Assembly: GCF_022370755.2 (NCBI RefSeq)
Contig: NZ_CP092364.2
Coordinates: forward strand, 4,092,001-4,156,000
Reading direction: 5' to 3'
DNA length: 64,000 nt
Origin: Mycolicibacterium goodii
GTDB taxonomy: Bacteria; Actinomycetota; Actinomycetes; Mycobacteriales; Mycobacteriaceae
The position numbers were made by a program, and so were the translations under genes. Shown here piece by piece: positions 31,790 through 40,890 of this stretch (position 1 is the first letter of the stretch; each line of letters begins with the position of its first letter). The notes below the pieces were generated by a model. The model did no database searches and was not told where the DNA came from. It was given only the letters and a program-made list of their open reading frames with translations.

Positions 31790-33205
31790 CGTCACCGGCG
31801 GGACGTAGTCACCGAGTAGCGTGCGCTGCCACCACACGTGGTCGCGACGCAGTTCGTCCCACGTGCTGTAGCGGTAGCGGTACAGCCGCGCCCGCACGAA
31901 CCGCGGCGGATGATCGGGAAACGGATTGGTGCGCAGCAGTTTCAACGTGATTCGGTCACCTTCGAGAAGCCGTTCGAGGAAGGTCCGCAACCAGGGCTGC
32001 GCATAGGTGGGCGAGATGGCCGCGAACCACATCAGCCAGTCCAGGCGCAGGTGGTACGGCGCGAACTGGCGCGGCAGGCGGCGCACATCTCCTGGCTTGC
32101 CCTTGAACTCGTACTCCCGCCAGGTGGTGTCGTCGGTGATCGTCGCGTCATCGGTACCCTCGATCACCACCTCGTCGCGCGTCCGGCCGACCACGCCGAA
32201 CGCGCCGTACGAGTTCACCAGGTGATACCGGTTGTAGGACATGTTCATCCGCTGCCGCTTCGACACCAGGTTGCGCAGCGGCCAGAAGCTCAGCGACACC
32301 ACCAACGCGGTGAACGCGACGACCGCCGCCACGAACCACACCGGCGGATCACCGACGTCGGGCGCAGCGGGCACCGGCACGACGGCGCCGAACACCGCAT
32401 CCGAGACCACCCCGCCCGCCAGCACGATCGTGATCCAGTTGAGCCACGCGAAGTTCCCGGATGCCACCAGCCACAGCTGGGTGACGATCACGACGCAGGC
32501 CGCCACGCTCGCGACCGGTTGCGGGGCGAACAGGAAGAACGGAACCACGAGCTGCGCGACGTGATTGCCCGCCACCTCGACCCGATGCAGCGGCTTCGGA
32601 AGGTGGTGGAAGAACCAACTGAGCGGGCCCGGCATCGGTTGCGTCTCGTGGTGGTAGTACAGGCACGTCAGATCCCGCCAGCAGCGGTCGCCGCGCAGCT
32701 TGATCATCCCGGCACCGAACTCAACGCGGAACAGCAGCCACCGCACCAGCCACAGCACCAGCAGCGGCGGAGCGACGTCGTCGTTGCCGAGGAACACCGC
32801 CAGCAGCCCGGCCTCCAGCAGCAGCGACTCCCACCCGAACGAGTACCAGGCCTGGCCCACGTTCACGATCGACAGGTACAGCACCCACAGGACCGCCCAC
32901 AGCAGCATCGCGGCCCACAACGGCACCCGGTCCCCCAGACCCAGCACCAGGGCCGCCGATACCGCGGCGCCGGTCCAACACACCGCCGCGAAGAACCGGT
33001 CGGAGTAATGGAGGTGGAAGACGCTCGGGGAGTTCTTGAACGAGCTACGGGCCAGGAACCGCGGCACCGGCAGCAGGCCGCGCTCTCCCAGCAGAGCCCG
33101 GAACTGAACCGCCGCCGCGACGAACGCGATGAGGTAGAGCGCCGCGATGCCACGCTGCAATACCTGTCGGGCCAGCCAGTATTCGGGTGCGATGAACCAC
33201 TCCAT
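31757..33205 (-). CDS. Lipase maturation factor family membrane protein
   Basis: A 482-residue polytopic membrane protein. RWLLFRVEFGAGMIKLRGDRCWRDLTCLYYHHETQPMP and the C-terminal DWLMWFAAISPTYAQPWL match the conserved regions of the lipase maturation factor family (LMF1, DUF1222). In animals LMF1 helps secreted lipases fold; the bacterial function is unknown. About seven hydrophobic segments run from residue 14 to 310. It ends inside the SDR gene's tail on the opposite strand. No promoter identified. Confidence 0.88.
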   Translation of the reverse strand: MEWFIAPEYWLARQVLQRGIAALYLIAFVAAAVQFRALLGERGLLPVPRFLARSSFKNSPSVFHLHYSDRFFAAVCWTGAAVSAALVLGLGDRVPLWAAMLLWAVLWVLYLSIVNVGQAWYSFGWESLLLEAGLLAVFLGNDDVAPPLLVLWLVRWLLFRVEFGAGMIKLRGDRCWRDLTCLYYHHETQPMPGPLSWFFHHLPKPLHRVEVAGNHVAQLVVPFFLFAPQPVASVAACVVIVTQLWLVASGNFAWLNWITIVLAGGVVSDAVFGAVVPVPAAPDVGDPPVWFVAAVVAFTALVVSLSFWPLRNLVSKRQRMNMSYNRYHLVNSYGAFGVVGRTRDEVVIEGTDDATITDDTTWREYEFKGKPGDVRRLPRQFAPYHLRLDWLMWFAAISPTYAQPWLRTFLERLLEGDRITLKLLRTNPFPDHPPRFVRARLYRYRYSTWDELRRDHVWWQRTLLGDYVPPVTLRAGHGTAAQ

Positions 33206-33277
33206 GTGCGGACCTATACGTGCGCATCGTGCCGGGACAAACCTGTCTGACCACCTGAAAGTACCCCGCTCGGCGCG

Positions 33278-33303
33278 GTTTCACGCCGGTGTTGCCCGGG
33301 TAC
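33278..33303 (+). promoter_or_regulatory. Predicted SigF promoter for the 54-residue acidic protein
   Basis: GGTTT with GTTT at 33278-33281, 16 bases, GGGTAC at 33298-33303. ATG 33312 follows after 8 bases, so leaderless translation is likely. Confidence 0.7.
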
Positions 33304-33311
33304 GCACGAGC

Positions 33312-33476
33312 ATGGCCGAACGCGCGGACGACAGGTCCGAACAAGATGTCGACTCCGACGAGAACGTCGCCACTTCGCGGGAGGGCGGGCGCTTCGTGGG
33401 CCGGGCAGCCTCCGACGACTCGTTCGACGCCGAGCAGAGCGGGGCCGAGGCCAGGAGCCAGAGCAAGCGCGACTGA
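33312..33476 (+). CDS. Small acidic hypothetical protein
   Basis: 54 residues from ATG 33312 (MAERADDRSEQDVDSDENVA), low complexity with many Asp, Glu and Ser, no hydrophobic segment, ending in a basic KRD. The large in-frame extension upstream overlaps the convergent lipase-maturation-factor gene and the SigF-type promoter and is rejected. It stands alone before lhr (70 bases away). Function unknown; probably a SigF-dependent disordered protein like that at 15090-15308. Confidence 0.55.
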   Translation: MAERADDRSEQDVDSDENVATSREGGRFVGRAASDDSFDAEQSGAEARSQSKRD

Positions 33477-33546
33477 TCCCGTGGGCCGCCGGCCCGAACG
33501 CCAGGGCTCGGCGAGGCTTGTCGGTGCCCGGGTGCACCATGGCTAG

Positions 33547-36500
33547 ATGACCACCGCACCGGCTGACCCGCTGGCCCGGTTCAGCGCGCTGACCCGGGAG
33601 TGGTTCACCACTGCGTTCCCCGCGCCGACGGCCGCACAGGCCGACGCCTGGTCGGCCATCTCAGAGGGCAACAACACGCTGGTCATCGCCCCGACCGGTT
33701 CGGGCAAGACGTTGGCCGCGTTTCTGTGGGCGATCGACCGGTTGGCCGAATCGTCTCACGAGCCGGTTCAGCAGCAGACCAGACGCGGCACGCAGGTGCT
33801 GTACGTGTCCCCGCTCAAGGCGTTGGCGGTCGACGTCGAACGCAACCTGCGCACGCCGTTGACCGGCATCACGCGCGTCGCCCAGCGGCGTGGGCTGCCC
33901 GCACCGTCGATCACCGTCGGCGTGCGTTCCGGGGACACCCCGCCCAATCAGCGCCGCGCGATGATCGCCAATCCCCCGGACATCCTCATCACGACCCCCG
34001 AATCGCTGTTCCTCATGCTCACGTCGGCGGCGCGCGAGACGCTGACGTCGGTGCGTACGGTCATCGTCGACGAGGTGCACGCCGTGGCCGCGACCAAGCG
34101 CGGCGCCCACCTCGCTCTGTCCCTGGAGCGCCTGGATCAACTTCTCGACACGCCCGCACAGCGCATCGGCCTGTCGGCAACGGTCCGTCCGCCCGAAGAG
34201 GTCGCGCGGTTCTTGTCCGGCCACGCGCCCACCACCATCGTGTGCCCGCCCGCGGCCAAGACCTTCGACCTGTCGGTTCAGGTGCCGGTACCCGACATGG
34301 CGAACCTCGACAACAACTCGATCTGGCCCGACGTCGAGGAACGCATCGTCGACCTCGTCGAGGCCCACCAGTCCTCGATCGTGTTCGCCAATTCCCGGCG
34401 GCTCGCCGAGCGGTTGACGTCCCGCCTCAACGAGATCCATGCCGAGCGCAGCGGGATCGAACTTGCGGCCGAACACAATCCGCAGGTCGGGGGCGGGGCG
34501 CCGGCCCAGCTCATGGGCAGCGGTCAGGCCAACGGGGCACCGCCGCTGCTCGCGCGGGCCCACCACGGCTCGGTCAGCAAGGAGCAGCGCGCCCAGGTCG
34601 AAGACGACCTCAAGAGCGGCAGGCTGCGCGCCGTGGTCGCCACGTCGAGCCTGGAACTCGGGATCGACATGGGCGCGGTCGATCTGGTCATCCAGGTCGA
34701 GGCACCACCGTCGGTGGCGAGCGGTCTGCAACGCGTGGGCCGCGCCGGGCACCAGGTGGGCGAGATCTCCCAAGGGGTGCTGTTCCCCAAGCACCGCACC
34801 GATCTGATCGGCTGCGCCGTGACCGTGCAGCGTATGCAGTCCGGTGACATCGAGACCCTGCGGGTGCCGGCCAACCCGCTGGACGTCCTCGCCCAGCACA
34901 CCGTCGCGGCAGCGGCGCTCGAACCGGTCGACGCCGATGCCTGGTTCGACGCGGTGCGGCGCAGCGCACCGTTCGCGACCCTGCCGCGCAGCGCATTCGA
35001 GGCCACCCTTGACCTGCTGTCGGGCAAGTACCCGTCGACCGAGTTCGCCGAACTGCGCCCCCGCCTGGTCTACGACCGCGACACCGGCACCCTCACCGCA
35101 CGGCCCGGCGCGCAGCGGCTCGCGGTCACCTCCGGCGGAGCGATCCCCGACCGCGGCATGTTCACCGTCTACCTGGCCTCCGAGACCGAAAAGCCCTCCC
35201 GCGTTGGCGAACTCGACGAGGAAATGGTCTACGAATCGCGGCCGGGTGACGTGATCTCGCTGGGTGCCACGAGTTGGCGGATCACCGAGATCACCCATGA
35301 CCGGGTGCTGGTCATCCCGGCACCGGGACAACCCGCGCGGCTGCCCTTCTGGCGCGGCGACAGCGTGGGCCGCCCGGCCGAACTCGGCGCCGCCGTCGGC
35401 GCATTCACCGGCGAGCTCGCCGGCCTGGACCGCAAGGCCTTCGACAAGCGTTGCCGGGACATGGGATTCGCCGGTTACGCGACCGAGAACCTGCACGAGT
35501 TGCTGCGCGAGCAACGCGAGGCCACGGGCGTGGTACCGAGTGACACCACGTTCGTTGTCGAGCGGTTCCGCGACGAACTCGGCGACTGGCGGGTGATCTT
35601 GCATTCGCCGTACGGACTTCGCGTGCACGGTCCGCTGGCGCTCGCCGTCGGCCGACGGCTGCATGAACGCTATGGCATCGATGAGAAGCCCACCGCGTCC
35701 GACGACGGCATCATCGTCCGGCTCCCCGACAGCGGCGACGCCCCGCCCGGCGCAGATCTTTTCGTGTTCGACGCGGACGAGATCGAACCGATCGTCACCG
35801 CCGAGGTCGGCGGCTCGGCGCTGTTCGCGTCACGGTTCCGCGAGTGCGCGGCCCGCGCGCTGCTCCTGCCCCGCCGACATCCGGGCAAGCGCTCCCCGTT
35901 GTGGCATCAGCGGCAGCGGGCCGCGCAGCTGCTCGACATCGCGCGCAAGTATCCGGATTTCCCGATCGTGCTGGAAGCCGTCCGAGAGTGCCTGCAGGAC
36001 GTCTACGATGTTCCCGCCCTCGTCGAGCTCATGCACAAGGTTGCGCAGCGACGGCTGCGGGTCGTCGAGGTCGAGACCGCGACACCGTCGCCGTTCGCGG
36101 CATCGCTGCTGTTCGGTTACGTCGGGGCGTTCATGTACGAGGGCGACAGCCCGCTGGCCGAACGACGCGCGGCAGCGCTGGCACTCGACACCGTGCTGCT
36201 GTCCGAACTGCTCGGCCGTGTCGAGCTGCGCGAATTGCTCGATCCGGCCGTCGTCGCGTCGACCGCCGCACAGCTGCAACACCTCACGCCCGAGCGCGCC
36301 GCGCGCGACGCCGAGGGCGTGGCGGATCTGCTGCGCCTGCTCGGTCCTCTCACCGAGGCCGAGATCGCGCAACGCTCGACCGCCGAGAACATCGGCGGCT
36401 GGCTCGACGGGCTGCAGGCCGCGAAACGGGCGCTGCCCGTGACATATGCCGGTCAGACGTGGTGGGCCGCCGTCGAGGATATCGGGCTGCTACGAGACGG

Positions 36501-38085
36501 TATCGGTGTACCGGTGCCGGTGGGCGTACCGGCGGCGTTCACCGAATCGGCCCCCGATCCGCTCGGGGATCTGATCGGCCGGTACGCGCGCACTCGCGGT
36601 CCGTTCAGCACCGAACAAACCGCCGCCAGGTTCGGTCTGGGTGTGCGAGTCGCGTCGGACGTGTTGAGTCGCATGGCCGTCGACGGACGGTTGGTGCGCG
36701 GCGAGTTCGTCGCCGATCTCACCGGCGAGCAGTGGTGTGACGCGCAGGTGCTCAAGATCCTGCGCCGCCGGTCTCTGGCCGCATTGCGTGCGCAGGTCGA
36801 GCCGGTCAGCACCGATGCCTACGCGCGGTTCCTCCCGGCCTGGCAGCACGTCGGGTCGACCCACACCACGGGTGTCGACGGACTCGCAAGCGTGATCGAA
36901 CAGCTTGCCGGCGTGCCGATTCCGGCGTCGGCCGTGGAATCCCTCGTGTTCGGGCAGCGGATCAGCGACTATCAACCCGCGATGCTCGACGAACTGCTGG
37001 CCTCCGGCGAGGTCATGTGGTCGGGTGCGGGGCAGATCGGCGGCGGTGACGGGTGGGTCGCGTTCCACCTCGCCGACGCCGCACCGCTGACCTTGGCGCC
37101 CGGTGCGGAGATCGAGTTCACCGACACGCATCGCGCGATCCTGGAAATCCTCGGCCACGGCGGCGCGTATTTCTTCCGTCAACTCGCCGACGGGACCATC
37201 GACGGTACGGCCGGTCAGGAACTCAAACAGGCGCTGTGGGAATTGATCTGGGCCGGCTGGGTCACCGGGGACACGTTCGCTCCGGTGCGTGCTGTGCTGT
37301 CGGGGCCGCGACGGTCGGGCACCCCCGCACACCGGCAACGGCAACGCCCGCCACGGTTGAGCCGCTACAGCGTCGCCCATGCCCAAACCCGCACCACGGA
37401 TCCGACGGTCGCGGGCCGGTGGTCGGCACTGCCTGCCGCCGAACCCGATTCGACGGTGCGAGCCCACTTCCAGGCCGAGTTGCTGCTGAGCCGCCACGGC
37501 GTGCTCACCAAGGGCGCGGTGGGCGCCGAAGGCGTGCCTGGCGGCTTCGCGACGCTCTACAAGGTCCTCAGCGCGTTCGAGGATGCGGGCCGCTGCCAGC
37601 GGGGCTATTTCGTGGAGTCACTGGGCGGTGCTCAGTTCGCGGTCGCGTCGACGGTCGACCGCCTGCGGTCCTATCTGGACAGCGTCGATCCCGAGCGGCC
37701 CGAGTACCACGCAGTGGTGCTCGCGGCGACCGATCCGGCCAACCCCTACGGCGCCGCGCTCGGTTGGCCGACGGTTTCGGAGGCGCACCGGCCGGGCCGC
37801 AAAGCCGGTGCCCTGGTGGTGCTGGTGGACGGGCGCCTGGTGTGGTTCCTCGAACGAGGCGGCCGCTCGCTGCTGAGCTTCGGCGCAGAAGCAGACGCAC
37901 AACGGGCCGCGGCAGCCGCGCTCACCGATCTGGTGGGCGCGGGCCGGATACCGTCGCTGCTCGTCGAACGGATCAACGGTGTCGCGGTGCTCGACCCCGA
38001 CGTGGATCCCGAGCGTGCGGTCGTGCAGGACGCGCTGCTCGGCGCGGGCCTGTCGCGGACCCCGCGCGGCCTGAGGCTGCGCTAG
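33547..38085 (+). CDS. lhr: Large helicase-related ATPase Lhr
   Basis: A 1512-residue SF2 helicase, the full-length Lhr form. The motor domains carry Walker A APTGSGKT (49-55) and the DEVH box at 175-178 with SAT at about 217; HHGSVSKEQR and the VQVEAPPSVASGLQRVGRAGHQVG motif VI follow. The winged-helix and beta-barrel parts of the Lhr core (about 440-860) precede a long C-terminal domain (about 860-1512). M. smegmatis Lhr is a 3-prime-to-5-prime ssDNA translocase that unwinds RNA:DNA hybrids and is a DNA repair protein. nei2 follows by 46 bases on the same strand, suggesting joint function. Confidence 0.96.
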   Translation: MTTAPADPLARFSALTREWFTTAFPAPTAAQADAWSAISEGNNTLVIAPTGSGKTLAAFLWAIDRLAESSHEPVQQQTRRGTQVLYVSPLKALAVDVERNLRTPLTGITRVAQRRGLPAPSITVGVRSGDTPPNQRRAMIANPPDILITTPESLFLMLTSAARETLTSVRTVIVDEVHAVAATKRGAHLALSLERLDQLLDTPAQRIGLSATVRPPEEVARFLSGHAPTTIVCPPAAKTFDLSVQVPVPDMANLDNNSIWPDVEERIVDLVEAHQSSIVFANSRRLAERLTSRLNEIHAERSGIELAAEHNPQVGGGAPAQLMGSGQANGAPPLLARAHHGSVSKEQRAQVEDDLKSGRLRAVVATSSLELGIDMGAVDLVIQVEAPPSVASGLQRVGRAGHQVGEISQGVLFPKHRTDLIGCAVTVQRMQSGDIETLRVPANPLDVLAQHTVAAAALEPVDADAWFDAVRRSAPFATLPRSAFEATLDLLSGKYPSTEFAELRPRLVYDRDTGTLTARPGAQRLAVTSGGAIPDRGMFTVYLASETEKPSRVGELDEEMVYESRPGDVISLGATSWRITEITHDRVLVIPAPGQPARLPFWRGDSVGRPAELGAAVGAFTGELAGLDRKAFDKRCRDMGFAGYATENLHELLREQREATGVVPSDTTFVVERFRDELGDWRVILHSPYGLRVHGPLALAVGRRLHERYGIDEKPTASDDGIIVRLPDSGDAPPGADLFVFDADEIEPIVTAEVGGSALFASRFRECAARALLLPRRHPGKRSPLWHQRQRAAQLLDIARKYPDFPIVLEAVRECLQDVYDVPALVELMHKVAQRRLRVVEVETATPSPFAASLLFGYVGAFMYEGDSPLAERRAAALALDTVLLSELLGRVELRELLDPAVVASTAAQLQHLTPERAARDAEGVADLLRLLGPLTEAEIAQRSTAENIGGWLDGLQAAKRALPVTYAGQTWWAAVEDIGLLRDGIGVPVPVGVPAAFTESAPDPLGDLIGRYARTRGPFSTEQTAARFGLGVRVASDVLSRMAVDGRLVRGEFVADLTGEQWCDAQVLKILRRRSLAALRAQVEPVSTDAYARFLPAWQHVGSTHTTGVDGLASVIEQLAGVPIPASAVESLVFGQRISDYQPAMLDELLASGEVMWSGAGQIGGGDGWVAFHLADAAPLTLAPGAEIEFTDTHRAILEILGHGGAYFFRQLADGTIDGTAGQELKQALWELIWAGWVTGDTFAPVRAVLSGPRRSGTPAHRQRQRPPRLSRYSVAHAQTRTTDPTVAGRWSALPAAEPDSTVRAHFQAELLLSRHGVLTKGAVGAEGVPGGFATLYKVLSAFEDAGRCQRGYFVESLGGAQFAVASTVDRLRSYLDSVDPERPEYHAVVLAATDPANPYGAALGWPTVSEAHRPGRKAGALVVLVDGRLVWFLERGGRSLLSFGAEADAQRAAAAALTDLVGAGRIPSLLVERINGVAVLDPDVDPERAVVQDALLGAGLSRTPRGLRLR

Positions 38086-38131
38086 GCCGGTGGGTTCTCC
38101 GGGAGGGCCGAGGTGAGGGTTGAATTGACGC

Positions 38132-38890
38132 ATGCCTGAAGGCGACACCGTGTTCCACACCGCTGCCGCGCTGCGCGACGCGCTGGTGGGCAAGACCCTC
38201 ACGCGCTGTGATGTGCGGGTGCCCCGCTACGCCACGGTGGATCTGAGCGGAGAGGTCGTCGACGAGGTGCTCAGCCGCGGCAAGCATCTGTTCATCCGCG
38301 CCGGGGTGACGAGCATCCACTCGCACCTCAAGATGGAGGGCGCCTGGCGCATGGGCCCCGCGAAGGTGGCCCAGCACCGTATCCGCATCGTGCTGGAGAC
38401 CGCCGACAGTCGCGCGACCGGTATCGACCTGGGGATCTTGGAGATCCTCGACCGGGCCACCGATATGGATGCCGTCGCGCATCTGGGTCCGGACCTGCTT
38501 GGGTCCGACTGGGAACCACGGGTCGCGGCGGCCAATCTCGCGGCCGACCCCGACCGGCCGTTGGCGCAGGCCCTGCTCGATCAGCGGGTCATGGCCGGTG
38601 TCGGCAACGTCTACTGCAACGAGTTGTGCTTTCTCTTCGGCCGCCTGCCCACCGCGCCCGTCGGCACGCTCAAAGATCCGCTCCGGGTGGTACAACGCGC
38701 GAGGGACATGCTGTGGCTCAACCGCTTGCGCTGGAATCGCACCACCACCGGCGACACCCGCAACGGCAGGCGGCTATGGGTGTACGGGCGCGCCGGCGAG
38801 CCGTGCCGCCGTTGCGGGACGCTGATCGAGACCGACCCCGGCGGCGAACGGGTGACGTATTGGTGCCCTTTGTGCCAAACGCCCGACTGA
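38132..38890 (+). CDS. nei2: Endonuclease VIII-like DNA glycosylase
   Basis: A 252-residue Fpg/Nei family glycosylase/AP lyase that removes oxidised bases. MPEGDTV exposes Pro2 (the catalytic imine-forming amine) and Glu3; HLKMEG carries the conserved Lys, and a C-terminal zinc finger ([11 protein letters not shown]...CPLCQ) binds DNA. The helix-two-turn-helix segment is [16 protein letters not shown]. Start chosen at ATG 38132 since the N-terminal Pro-Glu must be processed to the amine. Co-oriented with lhr, 46 bases apart. Confidence 0.95.
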   Translation: MPEGDTVFHTAAALRDALVGKTLTRCDVRVPRYATVDLSGEVVDEVLSRGKHLFIRAGVTSIHSHLKMEGAWRMGPAKVAQHRIRIVLETADSRATGIDLGILEILDRATDMDAVAHLGPDLLGSDWEPRVAAANLAADPDRPLAQALLDQRVMAGVGNVYCNELCFLFGRLPTAPVGTLKDPLRVVQRARDMLWLNRLRWNRTTTGDTRNGRRLWVYGRAGEPCRRCGTLIETDPGGERVTYWCPLCQTPD

Positions 38891-38941
38891 AACCCCCGCC
38901 TCGCGAAATAGTCGGGCCACCGGTTCTCGTTGCGTCTGGGT

Positions 38942-39298
38942 ATGAGCACAGTCGAAGGTGACATCTCCCAGTTCGGTCCGAACGCACCCGGCTACACGTG
39001 GGTGTCGGCCGAGGACATCCCGGCGAAGGAGCCGTTCCCCGGTATCACGATCAAGCTGCTGTGGGAAGGTGACAACGGCGCCAAGGCGGTCATCACCGAG
39101 ATCGCACCGGGAGCCGTATGGGGCAAGGAGGACCACCACAGTCCCGGGCCCGAGGAGGTCTACGTCGTCTCCGGCGTGTTCAACGACGGCGTCAACGACT
39201 ATCCGGCCGGCACCTTCCTGCACGCCCCTGCCGGTTCCTGGCACGTGCCGCAATCCGAAGAAGGCTGCGTGTTGTTCCTGTTCTATCCCGAGGGCTGA
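38942..39298 (+). CDS. Cupin-domain protein
   Basis: 118 residues from ATG 38942. A single cupin barrel: HHSPGPEEVYVVSGVFNDG is cupin motif 1 (His-His-Glu metal ligands) and GTFLHAPAGSWHVPQ motif 2 with a His. It resembles ChrR-type cupins, which bind a metal. Role unknown. TTG 38930 is in frame but lacks a clear ribosome site. It converges on the exported cupin gene. Confidence 0.78.
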   Translation: MSTVEGDISQFGPNAPGYTWVSAEDIPAKEPFPGITIKLLWEGDNGAKAVITEIAPGAVWGKEDHHSPGPEEVYVVSGVFNDGVNDYPAGTFLHAPAGSWHVPQSEEGCVLFLFYPEG

Positions 39299-39308
39299 GC
39301 GCGGCTGA

Positions 39309-39764
39309 TCAGTCGAAATCACAGCCCGGACTGGGCGTGCTGTCCGAGGTCGGCGCGCCCGCCGCGTCGACGTAGGTCACCTCGAGCACCAGAGGTGCCG
39401 AGCCCTCGTTGCGGCCGATGTGCACGTGATCGGCACCCGTGGGATCGGTGATCGGGGTGCCGGGTCCGAACTCGCCGTCCTGCTTGCAGTCCGATCCGTA
39501 ATGCGTGAGCACACCGCTCTTGACGATGCCGTAGACCAGCCCCTGGTGGGTGTGCCACCCGGTGCTGCCACCCGGCTCGATCGTGATGTCACTGACGATG
39601 TAGTCCTTGCCGCCGACCGTCTGCTTGGACAGCACGGTGGCACTCACGAGTTTCGGCGGGGTCGCGTGTGCCGGCGCCACAGTCCCGACCGTGACGGTGA
39701 CCGCTGCGAGCAGCGCCGCGGCGATCGGTCTGACGAGCCGCCGCAGAGGTGGCAGCAAAGACAT
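39309..39764 (-). CDS. Exported cupin-domain protein
   Basis: 151 residues from ATG 39764. A signal peptide (basic MSLLPPLRRLVRP, hydrophobic AAALLAAVTVTVGTV, cleavage AHA|TPP) is followed by a single cupin barrel: GGSTGWHTHQGLVYGIVKSG (HxH metal site, a Gln where Glu-containing motif 1 is more usual) and HVHIGRNEG. The mature protein acts outside the membrane or is secreted; activity unknown. A longer start at 39806 is possible but would place 14 residues before the signal peptide. The C-terminal cysteine could form a disulfide with Cys in GSDCKQD. Confidence 0.78.
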   Translation of the reverse strand: MSLLPPLRRLVRPIAAALLAAVTVTVGTVAPAHATPPKLVSATVLSKQTVGGKDYIVSDITIEPGGSTGWHTHQGLVYGIVKSGVLTHYGSDCKQDGEFGPGTPITDPTGADHVHIGRNEGSAPLVLEVTYVDAAGAPTSDSTPSPGCDFD

Positions 39765-39851
39765 TGACAGCGTTCTCACAGAAGGCCTTTCGTGTCGGGC
39801 GGTCACGAAGTTCTGCAGGCATAGAACGTCTGTGGGTAACGAATCGTTCGG

Positions 39852-40604
39852 TCAGAGCACCGGCAGCAGCGCGCGTAAGACCGAACACGATGCCGCGGCG
39901 ACCTCACCGGCGAACTGGTCGAACTCGAACCGGGAATCCTCACCCGCCAGGTCCGACAGCGCCCGGATCACCAGCCAAGCGGCATCGAACGCCTCGGCGA
40001 CCTGGGCCACCGCGCCGCCTTCCATCTCGACGGCGCGGCCGCCGAACTGGGCGTGCAACCGGTCGCGGATCGGCGCGGAGTGCAGGTATTGGTCACCTGA
40101 AAGCACTGTGCCGTAGGCGATCTGGACGGCACGACCCTGACCTCCGGCACGCGTCGACAACGGAGGCAGGTGAAGGCCCTCCAGCGCGGCCCTGACCTTG
40201 CCGAGCAGCGCCGCGTCGACGTCGTAGCCGAGGCGGTCGGTGGGGTTGATGAACGGGACGTGGCCGGCCTGATAGGTCTGCAGTTGTTCGTTCTCGATCA
40301 CGCCCGCATCATGCTGGACCACCCGCTCGGCCACGATGACGTCCCCGACGTTCAGTTCCGGGTCCAGGCCACCGGCGACACCGGAGAAAATGATTGTGCG
40401 GCAACCGAAACCGTGGATCAGCAGAGTTGTCACGAGCGCGGCGTTGACCTTGCCCATGCCCGTGCCGGCAACCACCACTTCACGTCCGTCGAGCGTCCCG
40501 GTCTCGAAACTCGTGTGTGCGTGGCGAACAACGTCGACGTCGCTCATCAGGTCGCGAAGGTGGACCAGCTCCTGCGGCAGCGCGCAGATCAAACCTATTG
40601 TCAC
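39852..40604 (-). CDS. mtn: 5-prime-methylthioadenosine/S-adenosylhomocysteine nucleosidase
   Basis: A 250-residue PNP/UDP-phosphorylase family nucleosidase that splits adenine from MTA or SAH. GLICALPQELVHLRD opens it, TGMGKVNAALVTTLLIHGF is the ribose region, FSGVAGGLDPELNVGDVIVAE the phosphate/base region, and VEMEGGAVAQVAEAFDAAWL with IRALSDLAG carries the ribose-binding Met-Glu and catalytic Asp. Length is slightly above E. coli Mtn (232 residues). A separate transcript; the next gene upstream diverges by ~285 bases. Confidence 0.93.
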   Translation of the reverse strand: MTIGLICALPQELVHLRDLMSDVDVVRHAHTSFETGTLDGREVVVAGTGMGKVNAALVTTLLIHGFGCRTIIFSGVAGGLDPELNVGDVIVAERVVQHDAGVIENEQLQTYQAGHVPFINPTDRLGYDVDAALLGKVRAALEGLHLPPLSTRAGGQGRAVQIAYGTVLSGDQYLHSAPIRDRLHAQFGGRAVEMEGGAVAQVAEAFDAAWLVIRALSDLAGEDSRFEFDQFAGEVAAASCSVLRALLPVL

Positions 40605-40890
40605 AACCGGAGTTTATGCCGATCCCGTCGTGCCCGCCGCGACGGGAGTTTCACGCCCATCGACGTTGTGCAGTTGACGCGATCTCGAACACTCGGCGGT
40701 CGGGACCGCGACGACTACGTCGTGGTGACAAAGTGCTCAGGAGAGGACCCGAACGCCAGGACACCGCGTCCTGGAACCACAGGCAACGGCGCAAGAACAT
40801 GATGCGCTCGCGGAAGCGAGTCTGCGACATACCGGCGGCGCCGCCGATCTGATCGGGAATGCGACGTGGGTCACGTTGGTTCTACGCCGC

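Noticed and set aside
33661..35664. 667-codon open frame antisense to lhr
   Set aside because: High-GC codon bias of lhr leaves the opposite strand open; the translation shows no family motif and lhr itself is a clear protein.
38938..38943. GGGTAT just before the cupin start
   Set aside because: No GTTT at the right distance upstream.
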